From the NCBI RefSeq assembly GCF_004379255.2, contig NC_056036.1, positions 40,883,576 through 40,947,575 on the forward strand: a stretch of DNA of 64,000 nt, read 5' to 3'. This DNA comes from Salvia splendens (taxonomy: Eukaryota > Streptophyta > Magnoliopsida > Lamiales > Lamiaceae). Below the pieces are notes generated by a model, which made no database searches, had not been told where the DNA came from, and saw nothing but the letters and a program-made list of their open reading frames with translations. The first letter of the stretch is position 1. Each line of letters starts with the position of its first letter. Positions 11,501 to 23,539 of the stretch are shown in pieces. Both the position numbers and the translations under genes were made by a program.

Positions 11501-13600
11501 GCATCTCCTGCGGAGTTATGCATCCATATATCGAGCAACTGAAACCCATGGACCGCAATGGCCTGCATAAGGAATTGGCAAACTGTGAGCCTAAATTGGT
11601 TCACCACATTATGATTTCTTAAAATCCAATGGAAAAGGTAACACTACCTGCAGTGTCTCAAAAGCTATGCTAGATGGCTCAAAAAATAACAACAAAAATA
11701 TTGATGAAGGCATTGCACTGTAGATTGTCACACAGAGCAATATCCTGTAAAAATAGACAGTCATATAAAGTAGTGTAAACATGAAATTGAAGGTTTTTAG
11801 ATACACAAATAACAAGAAACAGAGATACTAAATGTCTTGGCAAGTCTGAGTGTGTATCATGTTACCCTATGAGAGTGTTTTCAGTAATTGGCAATCATCA
11901 ATATCAAGAAAAAAGCATATCACTCTGTTTTTCGACTCAGTATAAACTTCAAAATAATCAACTAGCGCTACAGGAGAGAGCGAAACCACAGCCATATATG
12001 AAACAGAAGGTGCGTAAGAAGTACCAGAGCAAGTCAACAGAGAAAACAAGCAACAAAGCAGAATATACACGGAAGTATGTCCATGGGGTGACAGAAGGTG
12101 AAGCATTCAAGCGTTCAAGCCGATCCCTAGCTAAAGCTTGAAACATCTGCATAATTAGTGTTTAGATCAGTTGTGCATATGCCATCAAGTTAGGCCAATG
12201 ATATCATGTTCTTGTAATGAGTACCTTTAAGAAGCAAAGCATGGCTAACCAAGTTGACCATAGACCTGCTTGAAATATTGTTGGTGGGACTACCAATGGA
12301 AGAAAAGTTCCCTGTCAAAATCTGAATAATCACAACTCTTTTAACAAAACAAACAAAACAATTCTAATAGCATGTATCACTGGATCCTCATTGGATAACC
12401 ATTTTTCTCACCAGTTCAACAACATTAACTACAATCTCATACACACATGCTAGTAAAATAAAAATAAAAATTCCACCACTTCCCAAGCAAAAAAATTGAT
12501 GATAAACCTCAGGCATTTTGTGATCAGAAATTTCCAATTGCATTCTATGTGTCTATAGCAGCAAGTATAAATGTAATATTTGAACAAAGATCAAACCTTG
12601 TAGATGATGTAATTCACGAGCCTTTCAAGCATTTTTCGGATTTCAGATGTATACAACTCCGAAAAGAATACTGTCTGCATTAAAGATAAAAGATAAGATC
12701 ATAACTTTCGTGATGTAAGTTGAGTTTTGTTTGCCATATAAATTCAATCGAAAAATCGTCATTAATTGAGATCATCAATCTGAGCATTAAGATTATGCCT
12801 TTCCAACAAAACTCAGATCAATATGCATTATGTTGGGATAATTTGCAAGACTAATCAAGTATTCTGCAGAAACATGTCAACAGAGCACCGATTGATAGTT
12901 AACTAATTAATTTCACGCTGCACATGCCATCGTACTGTAGCTCAAAACTATACCAGGGGGCAGTCAAACGTATTTTCCCACTATTAATTATAAAGTGGCA
13001 TATTGGTCATTAGAACTGTACTACATTAGTATCTTTCAATTTTTTATTGCTCTTTTAAGGCTCCTGAGATAAATGTAAACAAAGAGCAGCCAATCTAAGC
13101 TCGAACTAAATCCACCAAAACTGTTACCAAGCACTAAGATGTCATAACTGCATATTAGTGAATGTTAGCAAAGTTAGAATACAAGAGTAAAAGTAACTAA
13201 GAGTCTCAGGAGTCAAAACCTTTTGAGAAACAGATTAATAATGTTAATGATCCTACTGCAGAACAACTTATACAACTTCAACATAACAAAGAGTAAGATG
13301 TTTACACGCTGAGGAACCATAAACATAATAAAGTGAGTTCATAACAAAGAAGAAACTTACCTTTAGGCCTAAGATTACCAGGACAATGACATTAACTGCC
13401 AAACTGGAAACCAGCAGAAGGGTCGTGTATGAACCAAAAAGAAGCTCAAGAGTATGGGTTGCATTTTCTGAATCGATGAGTTCATTTACAATCAAAACAT
13501 CTGATTGATGCTTTGCAAGTGAGATTTCTGTCCAGTACTGGACGCCAACCAGGCTCAGAATGGTACAGGCTACGGAAACGGATAAGAAGTTGACACCCAT
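8548..13600 (-). CDS. RIN2/RIN3-like membrane RING-CUE E3 ubiquitin ligase, 12 exons
   Basis: Homologues are membrane-anchored E3 ligases of the gp78/AMFR type; Arabidopsis RIN2/RIN3 promote RPM1-dependent hypersensitive death. Exons (-): 13600-13361, 12674-12597, 12311-12225, 12146-12025, 11744-11648, 11562-11457, 10504-10347, 10216-10079, 9999-9932, 9844-9617, 9239-8897 and 8604-8548. All junctions are GT..AG and in phase, totalling 1722 nt or 573 aa, near the family's usual 575-580. Residues 1-330 hold several hydrophobic spans. The RING-H2 spans residues 338-379 with C338, C341, C353, H355, H358, C361, C376 and C379 all present. A Ser/Pro-rich linker leads to a CUE-type domain in the last 43 residues (ETVREVLPHVPDDVIFQ to NNLLQM). 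An in-frame upstream ATG at 13627 would add nine residues. A 5' UTR exon with donor at 14693 is likely. The gene looks fully intact. Confidence 0.92.
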
Positions 13601-14950
13601 CGGAAATATGTTCAGTTGTTCCACCAAAAGCAGAATCCAAAATTTTCATGAGAGCAATTTTAGCATTTTCCTTTGCCCACAAAAACAATCCCAAAATTTC
13701 AATGGAGAGAAACAGATATAGCTTTGTTTTAACTGGTTTCGGAAACACTCCTTCAAATAATCAGGCTTTATAAGGCTTCAACAGATCGTCCTGGACGAAA
13801 AAGCAACACCATGAGGCATGATCCAAAAAAGACCAAAACTACAAGGAAAGTCTACCAAAATTCCAGAATACGCATATACCTTCATACAACAACTGTTAAT
13901 AACAATGCACTATCGAAAAATAGACATGAATTTATGCAAACGGGAGAAAACAAATTTGTCAAGTGACGTCCATTCTAGTATCAATGACAAGACAACCTTC
14001 CGCAAATGGCATCAGCTGAGTGCTGCGTGCATACACAGCATTCGACAGAAGGAATAATGGATGCAAATCAATAGATATTTTCAGCTACCTCAGAAGAACA
14101 TTCTAGCAGTTAAATTTATCATTTATCAACTTCTTTTGTTGGCGATCAGATAACCATAATACAGCATATAATTATGTAGATTTTCCATTACAAGAAACAA
14201 CCATTGTCCAATAACTATGAACCCTGTAAAGTGAAGCAAAACGAGAAACAATTGCAACAACAACAGCAAGAAAATAACACAAAAAGGCAGAGCCTTTACT
14301 CTTTAACAAACAACAGAAATATAACACAACAAAATCAACATTCATTCAAGCATCATAACGGTAGAATTGCGTATCTATGCACTCACAATTCAACACAATT
14401 GCTCAAATTTTGTCGCATTTCTTCCAAAAGACATTCGATCCTCTAATTTATAAACCTTTCCAAAAGATGAAAGCGACCTAGCCCTAGAAATTGAACGGAA
14501 AGCTGCGAAATTTACCTCAAAAAATCAAACTTGGGACCAGAAATCGTTGACTAAATTGTAATCATAGACAATAAAAAGGCAAAAGGAGGAATCAAAACGA
14601 AATTGCGATCAATCGGGATGCATAAAATAAATATAATTATGCATAGTTAAACTAAACCCAATTTTAAACATGAATTGAATAGAATTTTCTTACGAATTAT
14701 GAGGATGATTTGAAGGCGTCCGGAAACAAGCAGAATCTGTGATATCTATTTTCCTCTTTCTTGTGTGTTTTTGCGGGAAGGGAAATTGTCAGTGAATTTC
14801 GGATTTTATACAATATCTATTTTTATAAGATATAAATATCGAAGTGATATTAGTGTATGAGCCTTTGGCATTAATTAACACATCTTTAATTTAATTAAAC
14901 ACACATGTTTTATGTGATATATTATCGCCATGTGATATATTATCGCCTAA
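13601..14950. other. 5' region of the RIN2-like gene
   Basis: No separate gene. Reading leftward, the sequence near 14694-14770 looks like a 5' UTR first exon, ending in a GTAAGAAA donor whose GT is complementary to 14692-14693, so a 5' UTR intron of up to about 1 kb is likely. A CAA-rich patch lies at 14245-14275. At the far end, ATGTGATATATTATCGCC is directly repeated just left of the element at 14951. Confidence 0.5.
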
Positions 14951-15743
14951 GGGCATCCGCACTGGTGCAGATGTCCCGGCGGACATCCCCGCGGACATCC
15001 CAAAATCATCTCATGCCACGTCATAAGGACTTTCCACTGCACTACCACGTCATAAGGATATCCCACTGCATAGTGACGGACATCCCGACGGACTTCCCAC
15101 AATAATAAAAATTCACAAATTCACCAAATTAAACAATTTACGGAATTAAAATTTTGACACGAATACAGAGAAAATGCAACCACTTTATTTTTAAAAAAGT
15201 TACATAATTATTTAAAAAAACATACATAATTTCTAAAAAAATACATAGTTAAAACAAAAATACATAGTTCAACGGGCCGTATATATTGTTGGTTATTTTA
15301 GTATAATTGGATTAACTTGATTGATCAATATTGTCATAATGAGACATCATATAAGTTTGGAAGTGCAGAGTGCACGCTTGTTTGAATTCATTATGATTAG
15401 ACGGGGTTCGGGGGCAGCGCCCCCGAGTAGCTGGGTCCAAGGGGCGGCAGCCGAGTTGCGGGGTCCAAGGGGCGGCAACCCCTGGCTGGGGTCGAAGGAC
15501 TGATTTACAATGTTTGAAACTCATTAAAAATCTCCCTAACATATATAGAGTTTTTTAAAAAAATAAAAAATCGGGACGTCCGTGCGGACGTCCGCCGTGT
15601 CAACGCAATGGCGGACGTCCCGGGAACGTCGCGGAACTCCGGTGTCTGCAGCGGACGTCCATATCCGTGCCTCTCTCGTCTAATGGCGGACGTCCGGCAC
15701 GCTGGTCGGACGTCCGCCGGGACGGGCGCCATTGCGGATGCTC
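14951..15743. mobile_element. PIF/Harbinger-type non-autonomous element
   Basis: The left end reads TAA|GGGCATCCGCACTGG and the right end CCATTGCGGATGCTC|TAA. The termini are a 15-bp inverted repeat with two mismatches and the flanks are a 3-bp TAA duplication, the signature of PIF/Harbinger transposons. Subterminal arms are GC-rich and full of GCGGACGTCC-type words in both orientations. The 793-bp element has no transposase. Its middle is AT-rich apart from a GC-rich block at about 15398-15500 containing GGGTCCAAGGGGCGGCA twice. Confidence 0.8.
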
Positions 15744-16850
15744 TAATGGCAAGATATATCAAGATTTGGATTTCAGCTCTTTAAGATGGTATTTTTATAA
15801 GGAGTATTTTCTTGCTTGTGAATTCCTTTTTTTTTTCAAATTCTGGTTGCATAACAGTATGTTAATTTGTTTTGATTGAGCAATTAATTGAATTGTTTGC
15901 TCTAATATGCCTCAATATAAATCATAGTAACAAATAAGATATACTATAGTGAAGTACTATATTGTTTGGTTGCATAACGAGTTAAAATGGGTCTTGGTTA
16001 AAATACTGAGTTTAAAATCAATTGTGTAAATTAAAACGTTTGGTTGATTTCCGAATTTCTTTCTCATCATATATATTTGGCCCGTTATAAAATGATAATT
16101 GTGTAAATCGAAATGAATTTTTCCCATAAAAAATAATTTAATTATAATTAAAAAATGGAGCTATGAATGGCGGATGGAGGTAGTAGTTTATATTTGCCTT
16201 TAATGTAGTAGTTAAAATGTTTCCCTATATAATGTGGAATATATACAGAAATTTTTTTATTAAAAAATAGACTAGTTTTATCAATGCATTATCTATAATA
16301 TTATGTATATTAAATAAAATTATTGTACATGTGTATAAAAATGTCAGTATACTTATAATTCAAAAATTATGTAATGTTTAACTAATAAGAATCAAGTGAA
16401 AGATTAGGATTCGAAACACGAATAACTTTTGACGTTCAAATTCCATTTTTTGGCCTTTTCAGTTTTGGATAATTATTTAATGCGTGTAAATACTTTGGTT
16501 TTGTTTTTGCCATAACTTCATATTTCATCAATGAGTAATTATTGTAGATATGGTTGTGTGTTATTATCATCTTACTTGCCAATGGTCAATATCCAGAAAA
16601 TGGTCACTCATCATCTGATAAGCAGATATTGGGATTAACTTCCACTAAACCATTTTAACCATATGCATATATTGGTGGTTTCATCAAATGAATAATTGGA
16701 AACAATAAGAATAAGATGCATAATAATTAATTTTGATTGCTTGATTTCCAATAAAACACTCATGAATCCCATGAAAGTAGGTGAAGCATGTTACTAACTC
16801 ATTTTTGTGGAAAATGTATCCCATTAACTTGGTGGGTTTTTGAATTGTTA
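15744..16850. other. AT-rich intergenic region
   Basis: I see no gene, RNA or defined repeat in this stretch. In particular I looked for upstream exons of the aquaporin fragment at 24266 and found none. Confidence 0.5.
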
Positions 16851-16851
16851 C

Positions 16852-17703
16852 TACGCCTGTCAAATCGGGTACCTGCGGATATCCGATCCGAAAATTTTGG
16901 GTACCCGATCCTGAATTTCCCAAAAATTGATATTCGATCCCCGATTCGAAATTGATTTCGGGTACCCGGATATCCGACTTGGTTATCCAATCCCGATTTT
17001 GATTTTTTTTAGAGAATTAACTACAAACTTGTGCATATATTTTCAAGCAAAATTTAGCCATTTGTAGTGAATTAGGCAAACTAGATGATGAATGAAATAT
17101 GAGTACAAATGCGTTCATTCCACAAAATATTTGGAATACAACAAGTTTGATTCATGCTCTGTTATTTAGTCTCAAATCTAGAAAAATCGGTATTGACAAC
17201 AATGAGTTCAAGCTATGATAGAACATAGGTCTGCAAATTCTGTAACAAACTACAATTAAAGGCTTCTTAATCTTGTTTGCCTTAGTATTATTAATTTCTT
17301 ACAATGAATTTACATATACACCAAGATAAACTAAAAACACATATAGAATCAAAGATTATCTTCAAACATTAAATAATCCAACAAAAAGCAATACAAAAAC
17401 ACCTCTTAACACTAAACATGGATGGCGGCGAAGGGAGGAGCCTAGGTGAGAGCAGAGGCATGAGAGGGGGGAGTTACGGATATTAATGTTTTGGGTACCC
17501 TAACATTAAACGTGACTTCTAAAATTACATTTAATTTATTAGATTAAAAAAAATTAAAAATTGGATAATTCGGGTATACCCAATCGGGTATCGGGTTACA
17601 CGATACCCGATAATCCAAAAATCTCACTACCCGAACCCGATTTGAAACCCGAAAAATTAGATATCGGGCATCCAATACCCGATATCCATTTTGAGAGGCC
17701 TAA
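16852..17703. mobile_element. possible hAT-like non-autonomous element with CGGGTA-rich ends
   Basis: The left end begins ACGCCTGTCAAATCGGGTAC and the right end, reverse-complemented, begins TAGGCCTCTCAAAATGGATA. Both ends continue into about 150 bases of CGGGTA, TACCCGA and ATCCGA words in inverted orientation, while the centre (about 17000-17520) is plain AT-rich DNA. This is the look of a common short hAT-related element of plants. I could not find an 8-bp target duplication, so the boundaries are approximate. Confidence 0.5.
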
Positions 17704-17894
17704 CTAATGCTATAATTAAATGTCATCTCCCACAACTATCACCCATAAATTCACATAAATCTAACTAAATATTCAAACCCCAAAATCAAATAGAATATAG
17801 GCACTATAATCAAATCCAAGCAACAGGATACTTATTAAACATAAAAAAAACAGAGAAAATAAAAGAATTGCATTGGCGCTTAAATATAAACATG

Positions 17895-17904
17895 AATTCA
17901 ACCT
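17895..17904. repeat. left target-site duplication of the MULE
   Basis: AATTCAACCT here matches ATTTCAACCT at 24238-24247 with one mismatch in ten. Mutator-like elements typically make 9-11 bp duplications. Confidence 0.8.
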
Positions 17905-18492
17905 GGAAAATCAGGTTTCTAGGCCAGTTGGCCTTATAAATAACGGAAATGTACCCGTTTTGTTATTTGTTCCGTATATGGGAAAAACGTCAACAGTATT
18001 GGCGTTTATATAAGTAAAACGCGCCAACAACAGTGGCGTGTTTTACGTAAAGACGCCAACATAGGTGGTGTCTTTTAATTTCAACGTATTTTAGTCGTAT
18101 TTTTTACTAATACAGTATTAAGCGTAACACGCCAATGGGATTGGCGTTTATACTTATAAAAGACGCCAACGAGGTCGGCGGGTTTCAGAGAAGACGCCAA
18201 TACCAGTGGCGGCTTTATACAGATCTGATATATCCCCTTCTCCTCCCCCAAATCGAGAAAAACTCAGCCCCCACACACACACAATCGCGATTTTATCCAA
18301 GGCAGACTGCTCCACGCGAATTCGCCCTCCATCCATCTATCGGTGTTATTTTCCCCCAAATTTGTATATTATTTTCGGTTAGTATGCTTATCTTTTACAT
18401 TATTTGAGTAATTGTTGGATAGTTAGCTAGGGTTTGTAATTGGTTGTGAATTGAGTTGAAATATTGTGTAGATTTATTATTTAGCATATTTG
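17905..18492 (+). repeat. left terminal inverted repeat of the MULE
   Basis: About 590 bp, matched in inverted orientation by 23540-24237. It includes several palindromes built on CGCCAA and TTGGCG (17995-18215) and a conserved outward block containing TCGCCCTCCATCCATCTATCG. The inner part (18380-18490) reads TTAGCTAGGGTTTGTAATTG, and its inverse is seen near 23660. Confidence 0.85.
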
Positions 18493-18770
18493 ATTGTTTG
18501 GATGACATTATTGTTGCTTAATAGTTGAGATATTGGTGTTGAGTTAGGGTATAAATATGGATTAACAACCTAAACCCTAGTGTTATTCTTGCTTAAAATT
18601 CGGGCAACTTGTTATGATTTATATGAGTTTTAAAGTGTATTGCATTATTTGGGTTCAATATTGACAAATTATTGAAATTGTTTATGTCGATGTATATTGG
18701 TTAGTTTGTTTTGTGTAATATTGTGTAGGCGAATTGTTATTAATTTTGCGTAACTTTGTGTAGGCGAATT

Positions 18771-20864
18771 ATGGCATCATCTTCTAGTGCTCGCAGAAGA
18801 CTATTATGTGGTCCTGAGGACCCATCTGTACTATATTTTCAGAGACAACACGTCTCTAACAATATATGGGCTGGAGAACCCTCACAAGACCTACGCTACA
18901 AAAGGTACGAAGGTATCATTTGGGATGTTCCCATACATCCCCGTGTCTTGGCGATTGTAGACAAGATGGGGTTTGGCGAGATGTTGAGGTGTGGTAAACC
19001 GAAAGATATTGACCACCATCTCATCACCGCTTGATTGAACGCTGGAGGCCAGAGACGCACACGTTTCACTTTCCAGTCGGTGAAGCGACTGTGACATTAG
19101 AAGACGTGGAGGTCTTGTGGGGCCTCAACACTGACGGTGAAGCTCTGACGGGTTACATCCCCACTAAGGATGTAAACCATTAGAAGGAGGTTTGTCTGGA
19201 TTTTCTTGGCTTTATTCCAAATCAAGTTGATTTGAAAGAAATGAACTGGAAGCAGACAACCTTATCAGCTCAATTGAGGATTGAGTTGAGTGATGATCAC
19301 GAAGAGTACATGTACGCGCAACGTGCTCGTGTGTATTGTCTGTTGTTACTTGGTGGTCTATTGATCCCTAACGCATCTGGTAATAAAATTCCATTTTTCT
19401 ACATTCAATTTTTCATGGATATAGAACGATGTAGTACCTATAGCTGGGGTGGTGCGACTCTTGCATGCTTGTACCACAATTTATGTGAAGCTGCACTTGC
19501 TAAGAGGACCGATGTTGGGGGTGCTCTTACATTGTTACAGTTGTGGGCTTGGGAGAGAATCCCAATTATTAGGCCGAGAATGCTAAATCACGTGCCTATA
19601 GACTACCTACCATGTGCAATCGCGTAAGTTGTTAACTAATTAATTTTTAAAGCATATTTTTTAATAATTGTCGTGTTATTCGCTCATAATTTATTTTTTG
19701 TAGATGGACTGGTCCGGCCTCTTATGTAAAAGCACCCGGGCATTGCATTGAAACTTTCAGAGAGCAGTTCTCTAGAATGCATGCCGACCAAGTAATTTAC
19801 GTAACCTAAATTGGTGTTTGTATGATGTTTTGGTTGAACTTGTTTTGACTAAATTTGTGTCTTATGTAGTTTATTTGGAGGCCGTATGTCCAACGAAACC
19901 TGCCGGATGTTTGTGTTGCCGGTCGTCCTATATGGACGTCGAGCACAACCATTATTTGCTGGAATCTGGTTGAGCCATACGTGCCAGAGCGAGTGTTGCG
20001 ACAATTTGGGATTGTCCAACCCTATATCCCGCTTGTCAACAGGTTCCACGGTGCTGATTTTTTGAAACAGGATCGACGTGGCAAAGCTGGACGGAATTGG
20101 GTTGACTGGCACGCCAATCATTTACAGGCTTGGGATAATAGGCACGACACGGTGTACGTGAATTTGGAGTACTCAATGGAGCCTATTGCACTTGATGAGT
20201 ACATGGATTGGTTTCGCCGGATAACCGTGGTGTACATAACAAAACCTGACGTGCATGCTCAGGAGGGCTTCCAGCAAACGACAGCCTCTCATAACTACGC
20301 GGTAAATTGAAACAACTATTCATTATTTTATTTCATATGATGAAATATATTTAACTTTGAAAATTGTAGGTGGAGACGCTGCACAAAATACGCCACTATC
20401 TTAGTGCGCAAGACATGTCAGGACATCCGGCTTTGTACACAATTTCGAGGATGGTTGAAGAAGGCCTGCACATATCTGGGGAACCTGAGATGATGGAATG
20501 CCATCCTTCCGAGCGGTCTGAGCTGGACATTGACATGCCCGTGAGGCGTGGTAAGAAGAAAGCAGGTGAAGAGTCGTCATCCGCAAGGATGGTAGTGGAT
20601 TCCGATGATGACTTTATGCCTCCACCTCCACCAAGCTCCGTCGTTCGAGGACGGCATTCAGTTAGCCACACTGGTGGAACCGGTGAAGATATCGGTCTAA
20701 GTGATGTCCCCCAATCTCCACCTCGTTCTTCTGTGCGAGACGACTTCTTTGGCGCTGATTTACAGAACATGGTTGTGCAAGATACTCCTCCGTCTCGTCT
20801 CCCTACCTCCAGAATCGGGAAGGGAATCCGTGGTTTGTTTATGCGGAAAAGGCGAGACGATTGA
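18771..20864 (+). pseudogene. plant mobile domain (PMD, aminotransferase-like) gene within the MULE, decayed
   Basis: PMD proteins include Arabidopsis MAIN and MAIL1, which act in transposon silencing and genome stability, and many transposon-borne relatives. Exons: 18771-19623, 19704-19791, 19870-20301 and 20370-20864, with GT..AG introns and consistent phase. Recognisable PMD features are the N-terminal IHPRVLAIVDKMGFGEML, then [20 protein letters not shown] and [18 protein letters not shown], then LLLLGGLLIPNASGN and the late IWRPY and WVDWHANHLQAW segments. The C-terminal 120 residues are low-complexity and acidic/basic (DSDDDFMPPPPPSS), ending in KRRDD. It is broken in two places: one base is missing at about 19032, in the step from HHLITA to LIERW, and a TAG stop replaces an expected Trp codon at about 19180. 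Apart from these two lesions the reading frame is maintained, so decay is recent. Confidence 0.85.
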
Positions 20865-21129
20865 ACATTTAACACGTATTTAGTTGAATTTATCATTATA
20901 GCTTTATAACAATTTTTGTGTTCATTTCTCCAGTTGAACATTGTTATGGTTTATTAAAAACGGCACTCTTCCTGACGTTTGAACTCTTTATATTAGTAAT
21001 TTGATACATCCTCTTGATATTGGTATTTTTTCATTGTTTTGGATAAATGAAATTAGTACTCCCTAATTAAAATGAAAAAATAGAAAATAAAGAGATAGAG
21101 GACAGGGCCTTTTGAATCGGACATTCTGT

Positions 21130-21555
21130 AAAAAGAGAAAAACGCCAATCTTATTGGCGTCTCTAAGATGGAGAAATTTTAGACAATTTTTTCGTTGAAT
21201 GAAGCCGACATTCTGTAAAAACTCGTCAATCACATTAGCGTGTTTCATAACACGCCAATCTCATTGGCGTCTCTACGTAAAAACCCGCCAATCACATTGG
21301 CGTGTTTTATAACACGCCAACTACATTGGCGTTTTTTTGAAAAACGCCAATCCTACTGGCGTCTCTAAGATGGAGAAATTTTAGACAATTTTTTCGTTGA
21401 ATGAAGCCGACATTCTGTAAAAACTCGCCAATCACATTGGCGTGTTTCATAACACGCCAATCTCATTGGCGTCTCTACGTAAAAACCCGCCAATCACATT
21501 GGCGTGTTTTATAACACGCCAACTACATTGGCGTTTTTTTTTAAAAAACGCCAAT
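21130..21555. repeat. array of CGCCAAT/ATTGGCG palindromes, in two tandem ~204-bp blocks
   Basis: Palindromes of the form CGCCAAT-N3-ATTGGCG, with small variants, recur about ten times. They are organised as two direct copies of a block of about 204 bp that also contains the non-palindromic stretch TCTAAGATGGAGAAATTTTA, then GACAATTTTTTCGTTGAATG. The first block starts near 21138 and the second near 21341. The same palindromes populate both terminal inverted repeats. They may be transposase binding sites or hairpin-forming subterminal repeats; that is inference. Confidence 0.85.
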
Positions 21556-23379
21556 CCACGGCATCAAGGTACTGCAAAGCCTCGTTGTCGATGTCTCGAA
21601 GTAAACGACATCTTTTCTTAAACTTGCGCTTTTTGGTAGCTATACCAATTTTCCAAACAAGTCTTTTAACCATGATACCTTTGTGACTCTGCATAACATT
21701 CTTTCTAATATGTACCAAGCAAAACCTGAGATGACCTAAAGGTTCTTCTTCCATATGGGAGAATTCATTGCATCTATGATTCCCACGTGCCTATCAGATA
21801 TGATACATATTTCATGCTTTGCTACATGAAGTCTAATGCGTTCCATAAACCAATTCCAACTTTCTATGGTTTCCTCATCAACAATGGCATATGCAACAGG
21901 TAAACATTTCTTATTAACATCAAATCCAACGGCAATAAGAATTTTACCTCGACATCGTCCACGTAGATGGGTTCCATCAACCGTTAAAACTGGTTTGCAT
22001 AGTTGAAAAGCCTCCACAGCTGGTCCAAAAGCCCAGAATACGTACTTGAATACTTTGTTCATACCATTGCTTAATATGTCATCGTGCAACCATTCCACAA
22101 TTGTGTCAGGATTTTGTCTTTGCATTTCATTCAAATAAGCTGGTAAAACTTTGAACGACCACTCTCATCCACCGCATACAAGCTCAATCGCTGTCCTCCT
22201 AGCATACCATGCTTTCTTGTAACTAACTTTGACATGAAATCTATTTTCAATATCCGCCACAATTGCTTTTACCTTGTAGCAAGGATCGTTTTCTATCTGA
22301 TGTCGAACACTCAATGCTATCATACCCGACGAAAGATTAGCGTGCCCATTATAGTTACGATCCCCCATGCAAGTATGAGCAGTGCTAAACACTCTAATTT
22401 GACAGTGTTCATCATGCTTTCTCAGTGTTGCTCGGCACTCCCACAAACATTTCGGTAATGAGGTATCCTTCGGATTTCCTTGTGGCCGCTTACAAACTGC
22501 ATGCCATCTCTTTCCTTTACTTTCAACAACTGTATATTGTCGGATTTTTTCCAAATGCCAATGAGTCACAGCTGCCTTCAATTCCAACTTCGTTCTAAAT
22601 TTAGTATGCAAACCGACATTGTTAGGATCTTTTTCACTCCAATAATGCACACTGGGATCATCAGGCTCAAAGTTTTTGGGATCAAAACTATCATATGGAC
22701 CTGGTAAGGTGCGAAAATAGTTGATTCCATGCTGTGGGAACTGTGGAACTACTCTTTCTCCAACTGCCCTTCCACCAACTGATGTTTCTCCAACTGCTGT
22801 TTCTCCAAGTGGAATGGATGGTCTTGAAGCAACAAATTGTTCATCATCCGACGGATCATCATCTGAGTCTGTACTAACCGGGTTGGAATCTTCAGAATAA
22901 TAAGGTGATTGTGGATCAAGAAAGTCGGCTTTATCAGGACCTATTATGTCCTCAACCACATCACAATTGTCACTTTCCCCTAAATGCACGTCTCCAGCTT
23001 CAAAATCTTGTGTTGCAGCAAAATATGGTTCTTGGGCTCTCGTAGACGTACCAACATCAAAATCTTGTGTTGCAGCAAAATATGATTCTTGGGCTCTCGT
23101 AGACGTACCAACATCATAACTTATGACATGATGACTATGATATTGAGTAATTGCTGAATACTCAACATATAATTCAATTAGACCTCCAATAACCATACTC
23201 TCACTAAACATTAGTTGCATGCATACTTCGTCTAGTAGAACACCTATAAACGTGACTCCGGATCCAAAGCATATTGTACGTTTCCATATTATTTGAATTT
23301 TGTTTTCATATATGCTTATCCCCATCCTTTCACAGATTTTTTCCACAAGCTCATCGTACGAAATTGTTTCATCCAACAT
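21555..23379 (-). pseudogene. MuDR-type MULE transposase, truncated and mutated
   Basis: Reading leftward from 23379, the N-terminal frame has an acidic linker with a tandemly repeated segment (FDVGTSTRAQE appears in two nearly identical copies), then a MuDR DNA-binding region (AAVTHWHLEKIRQYTVVESKGK, then W-x-C and HTC spacing) and FHVKVSYKKAWYARRTAIEL. A TGA stop at 22165-22167 interrupts; the frame then continues into the DDE domain with LTVDGTHLRGRCRGK, PVAYAIVDEETIESWNWF and ICIISDRHVGIIDAM, which supply the first two acidic positions. A one-base slip at about 21750 shifts frame into HLRFCLVHIRKN. Homology ends at about 21557, where the palindrome array begins. The final catalytic Glu region and SWIM zinc finger are missing. 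Confidence 0.88.
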
Positions 23380-23539
23380 AAAGAATCCTTTAGCAAAAGG
23401 AGGATCATACGAAATAACTGCTCCGGGAATTATCTTTCCACCTCAATATAAATTGACACACCACGTCATACTATCTACAATAATGTAAAACACAAATAAA
23501 TATGTATTATTTTTACATTCATCATTATGTAGAGTGAGC

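Noticed and set aside
21130..21555. Regularly spaced palindromes resembling a CRISPR array
   Set aside because: This is plant nuclear DNA inside a MULE. Spacers are themselves repeated, unit lengths are irregular, and the palindromes also occur in the element's terminal repeats.
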